Below are positions 35,376 to 44,855 of a stretch of 64,000 nt of DNA, in pieces; the first letter of the stretch is position 1; every line of letters begins with the position of its first letter. Made by a program: the position numbers and the translations under genes. Source of the DNA: Methylosinus sp. H3A (GTDB lineage: Bacteria; Pseudomonadota; Alphaproteobacteria; Rhizobiales; Beijerinckiaceae). Where the stretch lies: contig NZ_JADNQW010000005.1 in the NCBI RefSeq assembly GCF_015709455.1, positions 3,678,001-3,742,000 of the forward strand. The letters run 5' to 3'. Below the pieces are notes generated by a model. It made no database searches. It saw only the letters and a program-made list of their open reading frames with translations, and was not told the origin of the DNA.

Positions 35376-36158
35376 ATGCTCTTCCTGCGCTCGGTGCTGT
35401 TCCACATCGTTTTTTACGTCAATCTCATGACGCTGCAGATACTCTGGCTGCCCGGCCTGCTGATGAAGCGGCAGGCCTCGATGCAGCTCGGCCGCGTCTG
35501 GGGGCGAACGTCGCTCTTTTGGCTCGAGAAGATCGTCGGGCTGAAATTCGAGTTTCGCGGCCTCGAGAATATCCCCAAAGGTCCGATCATCGTCGCCTGC
35601 AAGCATCAGTCGATGTGGGAGACCTTCGTCCTGCCGCTGCATTCGCCGGATTTCTCCTACATCCTCAAGCGTGAGCTGGTATTCATCCCCTTTTTCGGCT
35701 GGTATCTGATGGGCGCGGAGCAGGTCGGCATCGACCGCGCCAAGGGCGGCAAGCTGCTGCCGCAGCTCATCGAGAAGACCAAGGCGCTATTCGCCGAGGG
35801 TCGGCAATTGTTTATTTTTCCGGAAGGCACGCGGCGCCCGGCCGGCGCGCCGCCGCTCTATAAATTCGGCGTCGCCCATCTCTATCGCGAGACCGGCGCG
35901 GCCTGCCTGCCGGTGGCGCTGAATTCCGGCCTGTTCTGGGCGCGCCGGGCTTGGATCGTGCGGCCGGGAACGGTGGTCATAGAATATCTGCCGCCGATTC
36001 CGGCGGGGCTCGCGCCGCGAGAGTTCTTTCAGCGCATGCAGGATACGATCGAGGCCGCCTCCGACCGCCTCATCGAAGAGGCGGTCGCGCGCGATCCCTC
36101 GCTCGCCGCCGTCGTGGAGCGCGGACGCAAAGCCGATGAGGCGACCGCCGAATCCTAG
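35376..36158 (+). CDS. plsC: 1-acyl-sn-glycerol-3-phosphate acyltransferase
   Basis: Converts lysophosphatidic acid to phosphatidic acid. 260 residues. N-terminal hydrophobic helix (about 1-25). Catalytic block KHQSMWETF at about 72-80, where the usual HX4D reads HX4E, as in other alphaproteobacterial members. FPEGTRRPAGAP near residue 149 is block III, and CLPVALNSGLFW block IV. It closes the ftsE-ftsX-ydcF-plsC run. Its stop codon overlaps the edge of a dispersed palindromic repeat. Confidence 0.92.
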   Translation: MLFLRSVLFHIVFYVNLMTLQILWLPGLLMKRQASMQLGRVWGRTSLFWLEKIVGLKFEFRGLENIPKGPIIVACKHQSMWETFVLPLHSPDFSYILKRELVFIPFFGWYLMGAEQVGIDRAKGGKLLPQLIEKTKALFAEGRQLFIFPEGTRRPAGAPPLYKFGVAHLYRETGAACLPVALNSGLFWARRAWIVRPGTVVIEYLPPIPAGLAPREFFQRMQDTIEAASDRLIEEAVARDPSLAAVVERGRKADEATAES

Positions 36159-36161
36159 ACG

Positions 36162-36203
36162 CGTTTCCGACGCCGAACCGGCGTCCGCTTCGGCTGGCAG
36201 CGC
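36162..36203. repeat. Dispersed palindromic element, copy 1
   Basis: About 40 bases, core TTTCCGACGCCGAACCGG. Its inverted relative lies at 47215-47254, where the reverse complement reads TTTCCAACGCCGAACCGG followed by CTTCGGCTGG in both. Both copies are preceded by ATCCTAG. Here it sits between the convergent plsC and thpR genes and may serve as a transcription barrier. Confidence 0.65.
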
Positions 36204-36204
36204 T

Positions 36205-36789
36205 CTAACGATCGTAGGCGGTGAGCTCTCGCTGACCGGCGCCGACGGCCTTGCGGTCGCGCAGCGGATAGTCGGCCTCGACGATATAGGGGCCGCCCCC
36301 GACCGAATCGCGCGAGGAGAACAGCACGAAGCGCGCCGCCTCGAAGCGCATGGGCGGGAAATAGCCGCGCGTTCCGAGATAGGTCGCGACCGACGAGCAG
36401 GACGCCCCGCGCAGGCGGGCGAGCGTCACATGCGGCACGAATTTGCGCGGCTCGGGCGGAATGCCGATGCGCCGCAGCAGTCGCTCCTGCTCCGCCTGCA
36501 GCTCGGCGAGAGCCGAATCGGCGCGCGCCTTCACCACGATGGCGCGCGGTTTGTCGCCTCCGAAGCTCGACAGCTCCTCGAGCGCGATCGAGACCGGGGG
36601 CCGGCGGATCGCGGCGAGCGTCATAGCGGCGTCATGGCCGAGCGCATCGTCCACATCCCCGATGAAACGCAGGGTGATGTGATAATTTTCGGCGTCGATC
36701 CAGCGGGCTCCCGGAAGGCCTCCGCGCAGCGCGGCGAGATCGCCGGCGACGAGAGTGGGGATTTCGAGGGCGGTGAACAGTCTGGGCAT
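36205..36789 (-). CDS. thpR: RNA 2',3'-cyclic phosphodiesterase (2H family)
   Basis: 194 residues from MPRLFTALEIP, the family's usual start. The two catalytic HxTx motifs are present: HITL (NYHITLRFIGDV, about residue 41) and HVTL (FVPHVTLARLRG, about residue 126). ThpR/LigT opens 2',3'-cyclic phosphates to 2'-phosphates and can ligate tRNA halves in vitro. Upstream bases are open in frame but Arg-rich and lack family similarity. Confidence 0.9.
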   Translation of the reverse strand: MPRLFTALEIPTLVAGDLAALRGGLPGARWIDAENYHITLRFIGDVDDALGHDAAMTLAAIRRPPVSIALEELSSFGGDKPRAIVVKARADSALAELQAEQERLLRRIGIPPEPRKFVPHVTLARLRGASCSSVATYLGTRGYFPPMRFEAARFVLFSSRDSVGGGPYIVEADYPLRDRKAVGAGQRELTAYDR

Positions 36790-37063
36790 CGGAGATCCTC
36801 CATCCTGGCCTCGCAAGGCGCGCGGGAGCGGGTACAGGCCGAAGTCGCTGTCTGCTCGCAGAGCCCCGGCCCGGCCGCGTCGCGGCGGAGCGAGGGGCCG
36901 ATGTCGGCGCCTCCTCGCGGATCGGCGCGCCGTCTCGGGCGCGCGCAAAGGATGGTGACCGCACTATAGCCGGAATGCGACAGCTGTATCGACAAACCCG
37001 CGCGCGACGCCCGTTTTTTCTCGACGACCGAGAGTTATGCGCGACTTCGTTCCCGGCTGCGGT

Positions 37064-37837
37064 TCAGCGCTGCGCGGCCTCCCGGCGCTTGGATTGCAAC
37101 GAATCGAGGCTCTTTTCGACGAGCGGCGCGACGCCGGCGACGATCCTCGCGACGCCCGCCCGGCTCGGATGCAGCCCGTCGACGAGAGTCATGCCCTTTT
37201 CGCCGACGACGCCGTCGAGAAAGAAGGGATAGAGCGGCAGGCCGCGCCGCGCGGCGAGCTCGGGGAAAATCGCGTCGAAGGATTTTTTGTGATCCTCGCC
37301 GAAATTGGCGTTGGCCAGCATTCCGGCGAGCAGCACGTCGAGTCCTCGCTCCTGCGCGGTGGAGACGATCTTCTCGAGGTTTGCGCGCGTCACCGCCGGC
37401 TCGAAGCCGAGCAGCATGTCATTGGCGCCGAGCTCCAGGATCAGCAGATCCCCGCCGTCGCGCAGCGCATAGGAGAGCCGGGAAACTCCGCCTCGGGTCG
37501 TGTCGCCGGAAACGGCGGCGTTGACGACGCGGGCGTCATAGCCGTCATTCTTCAGCCGCGCCTCGAGCTGCGCCGGAAAGGCGGCGTCGGCCGGAAGCTG
37601 AAAGCCCGCGCTCAGACTGTCGCCGAAGGCGACGACGCGCAGAGGCTCGGCCGCCGCAGGGCGCGCGAACGTCATCAAAAGCGCCAGAAAAGCGGCGGCG
37701 CACAGGAAAGCGGCCGGGCCGAGCGGCCGAAAGCGCGGCCGGAGACTGGAAACAGCGAGCGCCTTCGCATATGTCGGGGCGGGCGTCTGAGCCGGATCGC
37801 GGGACGCGAACCGGCGGGCGGCGCAGCGGCAAACCAT
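37064..37837 (-). CDS. GDSL-family arylesterase / lysophospholipase L1-like (TesA)
   Basis: 257 residues as drawn, with a signal anchor (about 42-63, cleavage near PAAAEP). SGNH blocks: FGDSLSAGFQLP (Ser), SGDTTRGG (Gly), LGANDML (Asn) and DGLHPSRAGVARI (Asp-His). It is divergent from the ABC ATPase gene ybbA, and the 5' ends overlap as drawn; a later start is possible. tesA, ybbA and ybbP are neighbours in many proteobacteria, and the same trio is kept here. Confidence 0.87.
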   Translation of the reverse strand: MVCRCAARRFASRDPAQTPAPTYAKALAVSSLRPRFRPLGPAAFLCAAAFLALLMTFARPAAAEPLRVVAFGDSLSAGFQLPADAAFPAQLEARLKNDGYDARVVNAAVSGDTTRGGVSRLSYALRDGGDLLILELGANDMLLGFEPAVTRANLEKIVSTAQERGLDVLLAGMLANANFGEDHKKSFDAIFPELAARRGLPLYPFFLDGVVGEKGMTLVDGLHPSRAGVARIVAGVAPLVEKSLDSLQSKRREAAQR

Positions 37838-38544
37838 TGCAGGACTCCCCCAAAGTGCAGCGGCCGGTCATCGAACTCGAGGATGTCGATCTCACCCTCG
37901 GCGCGGGCGCGGCGCGCGTCCATGTGCTCAAGAACATAAGCCTCGCGGTCGCGCGCGGCGAGGCCGTGGGTCTCGTCGGGCCCTCGGGCTCCGGGAAATC
38001 CACATTGCTGATGACGCTCGCCGGCCTCGAGCGGCCCGATTCCGGCAAGGTGCTCGTCGACGGGAGCGATCTCGCTCGCCTCGACGAAAACGCCTTGGCG
38101 CGGTTCCGCGGAGGGAAGATAGGGGTCGTCTTCCAGTCTTTCCAGCTCATCGCCACGATGACGGCGCTGGAGAATGTCGCCGTTCCGCTGGAGCTCGCCG
38201 GCCGCGCCGACGCTTTCGAGCGCGCGGGGCGCGAGCTCGAGGCTGTCGGCCTCGCTCATCGTCTCTCGCATTATCCGTCGCAAATGTCCGGCGGCGAGCA
38301 GCAGCGCGTCGCGCTCGCGCGGGCCCTCGCCCCCGATCCCGTCATCCTCGTCGCCGACGAGCCGACCGGCAATCTCGATTCGGAGACCGGCGCGGCCATC
38401 GTCGATCTGATCTTCGCGCAAAAGGCGCGGCGCTCGGCGACGCTCGTGCTGGTGACCCACGATCCTTCGCTGGCCGCCCGCTGCGACCGCGCCGTGCGTC
38501 TGCGCTCCGGCCGCATCGACGGCGAAGAGGCGCAGGCGTCATGA
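37771..38544 (+). CDS. ybbA: ABC transporter ATP-binding protein (YbbA/LolD-like)
   Basis: 257 residues. Walker A GPSGSGKSTL (about 70-79), signature MSGGEQQRVALARAL (about 172) and Walker B VILVADEPTGNLD. The MacB/LolD-type subfamily drives transmembrane-stress permeases without moving substrate through the membrane. Its stop overlaps the ATG of the permease gene by 4 bases. The first 30 residues overlap the divergent esterase gene and are low-complexity, so the real start may be later. Confidence 0.9.
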   Translation: MSGRASEPDRGTRTGGRRSGKPLQDSPKVQRPVIELEDVDLTLGAGAARVHVLKNISLAVARGEAVGLVGPSGSGKSTLLMTLAGLERPDSGKVLVDGSDLARLDENALARFRGGKIGVVFQSFQLIATMTALENVAVPLELAGRADAFERAGRELEAVGLAHRLSHYPSQMSGGEQQRVALARALAPDPVILVADEPTGNLDSETGAAIVDLIFAQKARRSATLVLVTHDPSLAARCDRAVRLRSGRIDGEEAQAS

Positions 38545-41099
38545 AGCGCGGCCTCGTCTCGCGGCTGCCGTTGGCGCTACGTTTCGCTCTGCGCGATCTT
38601 TCCGGCGATCTGCGCGGCTTCGGCGTCTTCATCGCCTGCATCGTCATCGGCGTCGCCGCGATTTCCGGCGTCGGCGCCGTGTCGCGCTCGCTCGCGGAGG
38701 GTCTCGCCCGCGAGGGGCGCACGATTTTGGGCGGCGACGTCTCCGTCGCGACCACCATGCGGCGCCTCGCGCCGCAGGAGCGCGAATTTTTCGAGCGCTA
38801 CGGCCGCGTCTGCGAAATCGCGCTGATGCGCGCCATGGCCCGCGCCGTCGACGGCGAGGCGACGCTTGTCGAAATCAAGGCCGTCGATTCCGTCTATCCG
38901 GGCGCCGGCGCGGTGGAGCTCGCTCCGGCGCGGCCGCTGGCCGAGGCGCTGCGCCAGGGCGATGGCGCATTCGGCCTCGTCGCCGATTCGACGCTGATCG
39001 CCCGGCTGGATTTAAAAATCGGCGATAAGGTGAAGATCGGCGCCGCCGCCTTCACGCTGACGGCCGAGCTCGCGAGCGAGCCCGACAAGCTCGCCGGCGG
39101 CTTCGGATTCGGCGCGCGGGTGCTGATGAGCCAGGACGCCCTGCGGGCGACCGGGCTCGTTCAGCCTGGCGCGGTGGCGCGCTGGCTCACCCGAATCTCG
39201 CTCGGCGGCGCCGGCGCGGTCGCCAGCGACGCGGAGGTCGAGCGTTTCGTGACGGCGCTGACGGCGGCCTTTCCGGACGCCGGCTGGGATTTGCGCAAGC
39301 GGGACGCCGTCTCCCCGCAATTCTCGCGCAATCAGGAGCGCTTCACCCAGCTGCTGACGCTGGTCGCGCTGACGGCGCTGGTGGCGGGCGGCGCGGGCGT
39401 CGCCAACGCCGTCGCCGGCTTCGTCGCCAAAAAGCGCGACGCTTTCGCGATAATGAAGGCGCTCGGCGCGCCGGCCTCGCGCGTCTTCGTGATGGCGCTG
39501 GTCGAAGTCCTGCTCGTCGCCGGCCTCGCCGTCGTCGGCGGCCTCGCTCTCGGCGCGACCTTCCCCTATCTCGCCGATTTCGCTCTTTCGGCGTCCGTCC
39601 CCCTGCCCTTTTCGCCCTCGGTCGACGCGCGCTCGCTCGGCGTCGGCGCGGCCTATGGGCTGCTGGTGGCGCTGATCTTCGCGCTGCCGCCGCTCGGCCG
39701 GGCCTATGGGACGCCGGTCGCCCGCCTGTTGCGCGACGAGGCCGAGGAGAAAGCCCCGCCGCGCGGTTTTCTGCTCGCATCTTTCGCCGCGGCTACGGCG
39801 CTCATCGTTCTGGTGATGGTCTCCGCTGGCGACAAGAAGCTCGCCGCGACCTATATCGTCGCCACGGCGGCGGCCTTTGCGCTGCTGCGCGGCGTGGCGG
39901 CGCTGGTCGTTCGCGCGGCGCGACGAATCTCCCATGTGCCCGATGCGCGTCTTCGCCATGCGATCGGCAATATCCGCCGGCCGAAGAGCCTCGCCGCCAC
40001 ATTGATCGTCTCGATCGGCGTCACGCAGACGCTGCTGGTCGCGCTGGCGCTGATCGAAGGCTCGATCCACGCCGAATTGTTCCAGGCGCAGAAGAGCCGC
40101 ACGCCGAGCTTTTATTTCGTCGACGTCGCCAAGGAGCAGGTCGACGAATTCACGCCTTTCCTCGCCTCCTTCGCCGCCGACTCCCGAGTCGAGCATGTGC
40201 CGATGATGCGCGGCCGCATCGTCGCCGTGAAAGGCGTCCGCGCCGAAAATTTGAAGCCGCCGGAGGAGATCGCCTGGGCGCTCGAGGGCGACCGCGGCGT
40301 CACTTTCTCCGCCGCGCCGCCGAAGGGCTCGGACATCGTGGCCGGCGGCTGGTGGGGGACGGAGCGGAGCGGCCCTCCCCTCGTCTCGCTGGAGGCGCGC
40401 GTCGCCGAAGGGCTCGGAGTCGAAATCGGCGATGAGATGGTCGTCAATGTGCTCGGCCGCGACGTCGCGGCGCGCGTCGCCAATCTGCGCCGCGTCGATT
40501 GGCGCAGCTATGGCATCAATTTCATGATGGTGTTCTCGCCGGACGCCTTCGCCGACGCGCCCTATTCGGAAATTTTCACCGTCGCTTTCGCCGATCGCGA
40601 CGATCCGGTTCGCGACAAGCGACTCGTGCGCGAAGTTGCGGCGCGCTTTCCGCAGGTCGCGGCGCTGAGGGTCAAGGACGCGTTGGAGGCGGTGGAGAAG
40701 ATCGCCGATCAGCTCACCTTCGCCGCGCGCGCCGCCGCCGGCCTCGCCATCGTCACGGCGGCGCTGGCGCTCGGCAGCGCAGTGGCGGCGAGCCAGCGCG
40801 GCCGCCAGCGCGACGCCATCGTGCTGAAGACGCTCGGCGCGACGCGCGGCTGGCTGACCAGCGCTTTTGCGCTGGAGTTCGCGCTGCTCGGGATCGTGGC
40901 CGGGATATTCTCTGTCGTCGCAGGCGCGGGCGCGGCAGGCTTCATCCTGGTGGCGTTGATGAAAATGGAGTTCGTCTTTCTGCCCTGGCCCGTCGCTCTG
41001 ACGACGCTCGGCGCGCTGGTCTTCGCCGTCGTCCTCGGCCTCGCGGGAAGCTGGCGCGCGCTCGGAGAGAAGCCGGGCCCCGCTCTGCGCCGCCAATAG
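38541..41099 (+). CDS. ybbP: YbbP-type FtsX-like ABC permease
   Basis: 852 residues, with two FtsX-like modules. Transmembrane segments at about 30-50, 270-295, 320-350, 370-395, 410-470, 725-745, 770-790 and 810-830 surround two large periplasmic domains (about 55-250 and 490-700). ATG overlaps ybbA stop. E. coli YbbP homologues are linked to lipoprotein or lipid handling; the adjacent TesA-like esterase suggests a lipid-related job, which is inference. Confidence 0.9.
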   Translation: MKRGLVSRLPLALRFALRDLSGDLRGFGVFIACIVIGVAAISGVGAVSRSLAEGLAREGRTILGGDVSVATTMRRLAPQEREFFERYGRVCEIALMRAMARAVDGEATLVEIKAVDSVYPGAGAVELAPARPLAEALRQGDGAFGLVADSTLIARLDLKIGDKVKIGAAAFTLTAELASEPDKLAGGFGFGARVLMSQDALRATGLVQPGAVARWLTRISLGGAGAVASDAEVERFVTALTAAFPDAGWDLRKRDAVSPQFSRNQERFTQLLTLVALTALVAGGAGVANAVAGFVAKKRDAFAIMKALGAPASRVFVMALVEVLLVAGLAVVGGLALGATFPYLADFALSASVPLPFSPSVDARSLGVGAAYGLLVALIFALPPLGRAYGTPVARLLRDEAEEKAPPRGFLLASFAAATALIVLVMVSAGDKKLAATYIVATAAAFALLRGVAALVVRAARRISHVPDARLRHAIGNIRRPKSLAATLIVSIGVTQTLLVALALIEGSIHAELFQAQKSRTPSFYFVDVAKEQVDEFTPFLASFAADSRVEHVPMMRGRIVAVKGVRAENLKPPEEIAWALEGDRGVTFSAAPPKGSDIVAGGWWGTERSGPPLVSLEARVAEGLGVEIGDEMVVNVLGRDVAARVANLRRVDWRSYGINFMMVFSPDAFADAPYSEIFTVAFADRDDPVRDKRLVREVAARFPQVAALRVKDALEAVEKIADQLTFAARAAAGLAIVTAALALGSAVAASQRGRQRDAIVLKTLGATRGWLTSAFALEFALLGIVAGIFSVVAGAGAAGFILVALMKMEFVFLPWPVALTTLGALVFAVVLGLAGSWRALGEKPGPALRRQ

Positions 41100-41104
41100 C
41101 GCGG

Positions 41105-41150
41105 AAAAAGCCCCGACGGCGACGTTTTCGGCCGCCGGAAGCGGCTTTTT
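41105..41150 (+). terminator. Terminator after ybbP
   Basis: AAAAAGCC (41105-41112) pairs with GGCTTTTT (41143-41150), enclosing a GC-rich inner stem CCGACGGC/GCCGCCGG. It ends in a T-run on the plus strand, six bases after the ybbP stop. Confidence 0.75.
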
Positions 41151-41263
41151 CGTCGCGCTGCCCTTGCCGGAAGAGATCGGCCGCCTTAAAAGGCGGGCTT
41201 CGCCGGCGTTCAGGGGGCTGGACGCGAGATGATCGTGCTCGCCCTCGAACAAGCGTAGAGCCC

Positions 41264-42274
41264 ATGCCCCAGCTTTTACCCGAACGCAAGAAACTGCCCG
41301 TTCCCGACAACGGCGATTTTTCGCTGCCGCAGATCTTCGCCTCGCTCGGCGGAGGGCTCGCGGGCGCGGCCGTGTTCGCGGTCATCACCAAGGGCACTTC
41401 GGCGGCGGTTTTGTTCGCCTTTCTCGCGCCATTGCCGATTTTGATCGTCGCGCTGGGCTTCGGCCTTCGCCACGGCGCGACCTCGGCCCTCATCGCGACC
41501 GGCCTGCTGTCGATCTGGCCCAATCCGATCTTCGGCCTCGTCTACGCCTTGCTCGTCGGCGTTCCGGCGCTCGCCGCCGCCTATGTCGCAGCCGGAGCGC
41601 CCTGGCGCAGGCGCGAGCTCGTGACCGCGCATGTGCCGGCCTGGGCGGTTCTCGCCGCCGGCGGCGTGGTGGCGGCGGCGGTTTCCATCGCGGTCACGAT
41701 CGCTGCGATTCGTTTCGGCGGCCTCGACGAGGCGCTCAATCCGCTGCGCGCCCGCGCCTTCATGGCGATCGAGGATCTGGTGCGGACGCAAGAGCTCGGC
41801 GACAAGCTCGATCCGAGCCAGCTCTCGGCGCTCGTCGTCTTCGCCTTCCCGGCGACTCTCGCCGCGCTGACGCTGCTCAGCCACACGCTCAATCTCTGGG
41901 GCGCTGGCCTGCTGGCGCGCGCGTCGGACGCGCTCTCGCGTCCCTGGCCGGACATCGCGCAGGAATTCGTGCTGCCGCGCACGGTCGCCGGGCTGTTCCT
42001 CGTCGCAGCCGCCGTGGCCTTCCTCGGCGATCTTCCCGGCGAGATCGGACTTGTTTTCGCCGAGACGCTCGGCCTCGCTCTGGCGATGCAGGGGCTAGCG
42101 GTCGTTCACGCCCTGCTGCGCGGGACGCGCGTCGGCGGCGTTTCGCTCATCGTCATCTATATCGTCATCGGCCTGTTCGCTTGGCCGATCGTCCTGTTCA
42201 CCGTGATCGGCGTCGTCGACGCGGTGTTTTCGTTCCGTAGCCGCAAGCAGGCGGCGCAGGCGCGGCGCGGCTGA
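41264..42274 (+). CDS. DUF2232 membrane protein upstream of rplI
   Basis: 336 residues from MPQLLPERKK. About eight hydrophobic segments span residues 25-320 and the C terminus is basic (RSRKQAAQARRG). In alphaproteobacteria the DUF2232 protein is usually encoded between rpsR and rplI. rplI does follow here after 45 bases, but rpsF and rpsR are missing upstream; instead there is ybbP and a terminator. Function of the family is not established. Confidence 0.8.
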   Translation: MPQLLPERKKLPVPDNGDFSLPQIFASLGGGLAGAAVFAVITKGTSAAVLFAFLAPLPILIVALGFGLRHGATSALIATGLLSIWPNPIFGLVYALLVGVPALAAAYVAAGAPWRRRELVTAHVPAWAVLAAGGVVAAAVSIAVTIAAIRFGGLDEALNPLRARAFMAIEDLVRTQELGDKLDPSQLSALVVFAFPATLAALTLLSHTLNLWGAGLLARASDALSRPWPDIAQEFVLPRTVAGLFLVAAAVAFLGDLPGEIGLVFAETLGLALAMQGLAVVHALLRGTRVGGVSLIVIYIVIGLFAWPIVLFTVIGVVDAVFSFRSRKQAAQARRG

Positions 42275-42319
42275 GATCGCTGCGGTAAAATTCGAGAGAG
42301 ACACGAGGAGATAGAACCC

Positions 42320-42886
42320 ATGGTCGATGTCATTCTGCTGGAGCGCGTGGCCAAGCTCGGCCAGATGGGCGACACCGTTCGCGTGCGCGACGGCTATGCG
42401 CGCAACTTCCTGCTGGCGCGCGGCAAGGCGCTGCGCGCCACCGAGAACAACAAGAAGCATTTCGAGACGCAGCGCGCCCATATCGAGGCGCACAACCTCA
42501 CCGCTCGCAAGGAGGCCGAGGCCGTCGCCGAGAAGCTCGAGGGGCAGACCTTCGTCATCATCCGCCAAGCGGGCGAGAGCGGCCATCTCTATGGCTCGGT
42601 GGCGACGCGCGACATCTCCGACGCGGCGACCGCGGGCGGCTTCACGCTCAACCGCAGTCAGGTCGATCTGCAACATCCGATCAAGGCGCTCGGCCTGCAT
42701 AATGTGCCGGTGCATCTGCATCCCGAGATCGAGGTGAAGATCATCGTCAACGTCGCCCGCTCCGCCGAAGAGGCCGAGCGCCAGGCGCGCGGCGAGGCCG
42801 CCGCCACCCGCGAGGAGACGACGCTCGACGATCTCGGCCTCGAGGTCGGCGCGGCGCTGGCCGAGGCCGGCGACGTCGAGCTCTGA
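42320..42886 (+). CDS. rplI: 50S ribosomal protein L9 (bL9)
   Basis: 188 residues, longer than the E. coli protein (149) with an acidic C-terminal tail, as is common in Rhizobiales. N-terminal [37 protein letters not shown] is diagnostic for bL9, including the GYARNFL rRNA-binding segment. The C-terminal globular domain has [13 protein letters not shown]. Transcribed with the DUF2232 gene and closed by a strong terminator. Confidence 0.96.
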   Translation: MVDVILLERVAKLGQMGDTVRVRDGYARNFLLARGKALRATENNKKHFETQRAHIEAHNLTARKEAEAVAEKLEGQTFVIIRQAGESGHLYGSVATRDISDAATAGGFTLNRSQVDLQHPIKALGLHNVPVHLHPEIEVKIIVNVARSAEEAERQARGEAAATREETTLDDLGLEVGAALAEAGDVEL

Positions 42887-42914
42887 TCGCTCGCGACCGA
42901 TTCTGCTCAATTTA

Positions 42915-42950
42915 AAAAAGGCCGGAGGCGCTCGCGTCTCCGGCCTTTTT
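42915..42950 (+). terminator. Intrinsic terminator after rplI
   Basis: A 13-bp perfect stem AAAAAGGCCGGAG/CTCCGGCCTTTTT with a 10-base loop, ending in a five-T run; symmetric A-tract on the other side. Confidence 0.9.
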
Positions 42951-43347
42951 CATAGGCCGGCGATTCGGCGTGGCGAAATTGCCACACACAATCGATTTTA
43001 CGTGAGCGCGCCGAAAGATGCGCCGCGCATGTGGAAATGACTCACAAAGACGCCGCTCGCGCATTGGAAGGGCCGCGCGCGATCTTTGCCATTGGCGCCG
43101 CTCTCCGCTTCGGGCAATGTCGCGGCCGTTCTCGAGTGCCTGTCGCAACGCGTTCAAGTGCATCGAAGACATCCATCAGAGGCAATCAGGCGAACGGCCG
43201 GGCTGAGCGTCCCCGAGATGGGGATGATCTCCTCCCGATCGCCATCCGCGCTCGACCTCCTCTCCCGAGGGGACACGGAGCTCCGGCCTTCTGCGCGATG
43301 TCGTCGTCGCTGTGATTACCCCGCTATGTTCCGTTCCCGAGAGAGAA
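42951..43347. other. 397-bp gap between rplI and dnaB, no gene seen
   Basis: Open frames here are short and have no coding character. An AT-rich stretch (about 42970-43005) contains TGGC-n-TGCCA-like short inverted repeats and could hold the dnaB promoter. No RNA gene or repeat recognised. Confidence 0.6.
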
Positions 43348-44805
43348 ATGCTCGACCAGCCCGCCTATCGCACGCCGCCCCATAATATCGAAGCCGAGCA
43401 GGCGCTGCTCGGCGCCATTCTCGTCAACAATGACGCATTCGATCGCGTCTCGGATTTTCTGCGGCCGGACCATTTCTCCGAGGAGCTGCACAGGCGCATC
43501 TTCGAGGTTTCCTCGCAGATCATTCGCGCCGGCCGCGTCGCCACCGTCGTGACGCTGAAGACGCATCTCGGCGATGTGGAGCTGCCCGGCGGCGTGACGA
43601 TGCAGGCCTATCTCGCGCGATTGGCGCGCGAGGCGACGACGATCATCAACGCCGAGGATTATGGCCGCACGATCCATGATCTCTCCGTGCGGCGGGAGCT
43701 GATCGTCATCGGCGAGGATATCGTCAACGCCGCCTTCGACGCGGCGGTCGATCAGGCGCCGCGCCTACAGATCGAGGAGGCCGAGCGCAAGCTCTACGCC
43801 GTCGCCGAGACCGGCCGCTATGACGGCGGCTTCCAGCGTTTCGCCGAGGCGCTCGCCACCGCCATGGATATGGCGAGCAGCGCCTATCAGCGCGACGGCC
43901 ACCTCTCCGGCATAGCGACAGGGCTCGTCGATCTCGACGAGAAGATGGGCGGGCTGCAGAAATCCGATCTCATCATCGTCGCCGGCCGTCCCGGCATGGG
44001 CAAGACGGCGCTCGCCACCAACATCGCCTTCAACATCGCCAAGGCCTATGTGTCCGAGCAACAGCCGGACGGCTCGGCAAAGACGGTGAATGGCGGCATC
44101 GTCGGCTTCTTCTCGCTCGAAATGTCGGCCGAGCAATTGGCGACGCGCGTCATCGCCGAGCAATCCGGCGTGCCCTCCTATAAGATTCGCCGCGGCGACA
44201 TCAACGAGGATGATTTCCGCCGCATCGCCGAGGCGGCGCGGGAGATGCAGAGCGTCCCCTTCTTCATCGATCAGAGCGGCGGCATCTCCATCGCGCAGCT
44301 CATCGCGCGGGCGCGACGCCTCAAACGCCAGCGCGGGCTCGATCTGCTCGTCGTCGACTATCTGCAGCTGCTCTCCGGCTCCAAGTCACGCAATGAAAAT
44401 CGCGTGCAGGAGCTGACCGAGATCACCACGGGCCTCAAGGCGCTGGCCAAGGAACTGGCCGTGCCGGTCATCGCGCTCTCGCAGCTCTCGCGTCAGGTCG
44501 AGAGCCGCGACGACAAGCGCCCGCAGCTCTCTGACCTGCGCGAATCCGGCTCGATCGAGCAGGACGCCGACGTGGTGATGTTCGTCTATCGAGAAGAATA
44601 TTACCTGCGCAATCGCGAGCCGCGCGAGGGCACGGAAGAGCATATCGCCTGGCAGAACGAGATGGAGCGCGTGCATGGACGCGCCGAAGCGATCCTCGGC
44701 AAGCAGCGCCACGGGCCCACAGGCACGGTCACGCTCGCCTTCGAGGCGGAGGTGACGCGCTTCTCCAATCTCGCCGAGGAGGACAAGCTGCCGGCGCGGA
44801 TGTGA
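43348..44805 (+). CDS. dnaB: Replicative DNA helicase DnaB
   Basis: Hexameric helicase that unwinds DNA at the replication fork. 485 residues from the ATG at 43348, with GAGAGA just upstream. N-terminal domain (PPHNIEAEQALLGAILVNNDAFDRV) and RecA-like motor with Walker A AGRPGMGKTALA (about 213-224), H1a FFSLEMSAEQLA, Walker B LLVVDYLQLLSG, and H4 LRESGSIEQDADVVMFVYREEYY. rplI-dnaB order is standard, although a terminator and 397 bases separate them. Confidence 0.97.
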   Translation: MLDQPAYRTPPHNIEAEQALLGAILVNNDAFDRVSDFLRPDHFSEELHRRIFEVSSQIIRAGRVATVVTLKTHLGDVELPGGVTMQAYLARLAREATTIINAEDYGRTIHDLSVRRELIVIGEDIVNAAFDAAVDQAPRLQIEEAERKLYAVAETGRYDGGFQRFAEALATAMDMASSAYQRDGHLSGIATGLVDLDEKMGGLQKSDLIIVAGRPGMGKTALATNIAFNIAKAYVSEQQPDGSAKTVNGGIVGFFSLEMSAEQLATRVIAEQSGVPSYKIRRGDINEDDFRRIAEAAREMQSVPFFIDQSGGISIAQLIARARRLKRQRGLDLLVVDYLQLLSGSKSRNENRVQELTEITTGLKALAKELAVPVIALSQLSRQVESRDDKRPQLSDLRESGSIEQDADVVMFVYREEYYLRNREPREGTEEHIAWQNEMERVHGRAEAILGKQRHGPTGTVTLAFEAEVTRFSNLAEEDKLPARM

Positions 44806-44855
44806 GGCCACTTCGCGCCTTGGCGGCGCGTTTCGCCGCCAAGGCGCGAAGGCGA

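Noticed and set aside
40499..42274. 591-codon frame beginning within ybbP
   Set aside because: Only the part from the ATG at 41264 has the character of the DUF2232 protein; the upstream part is an out-of-frame reading of ybbP.
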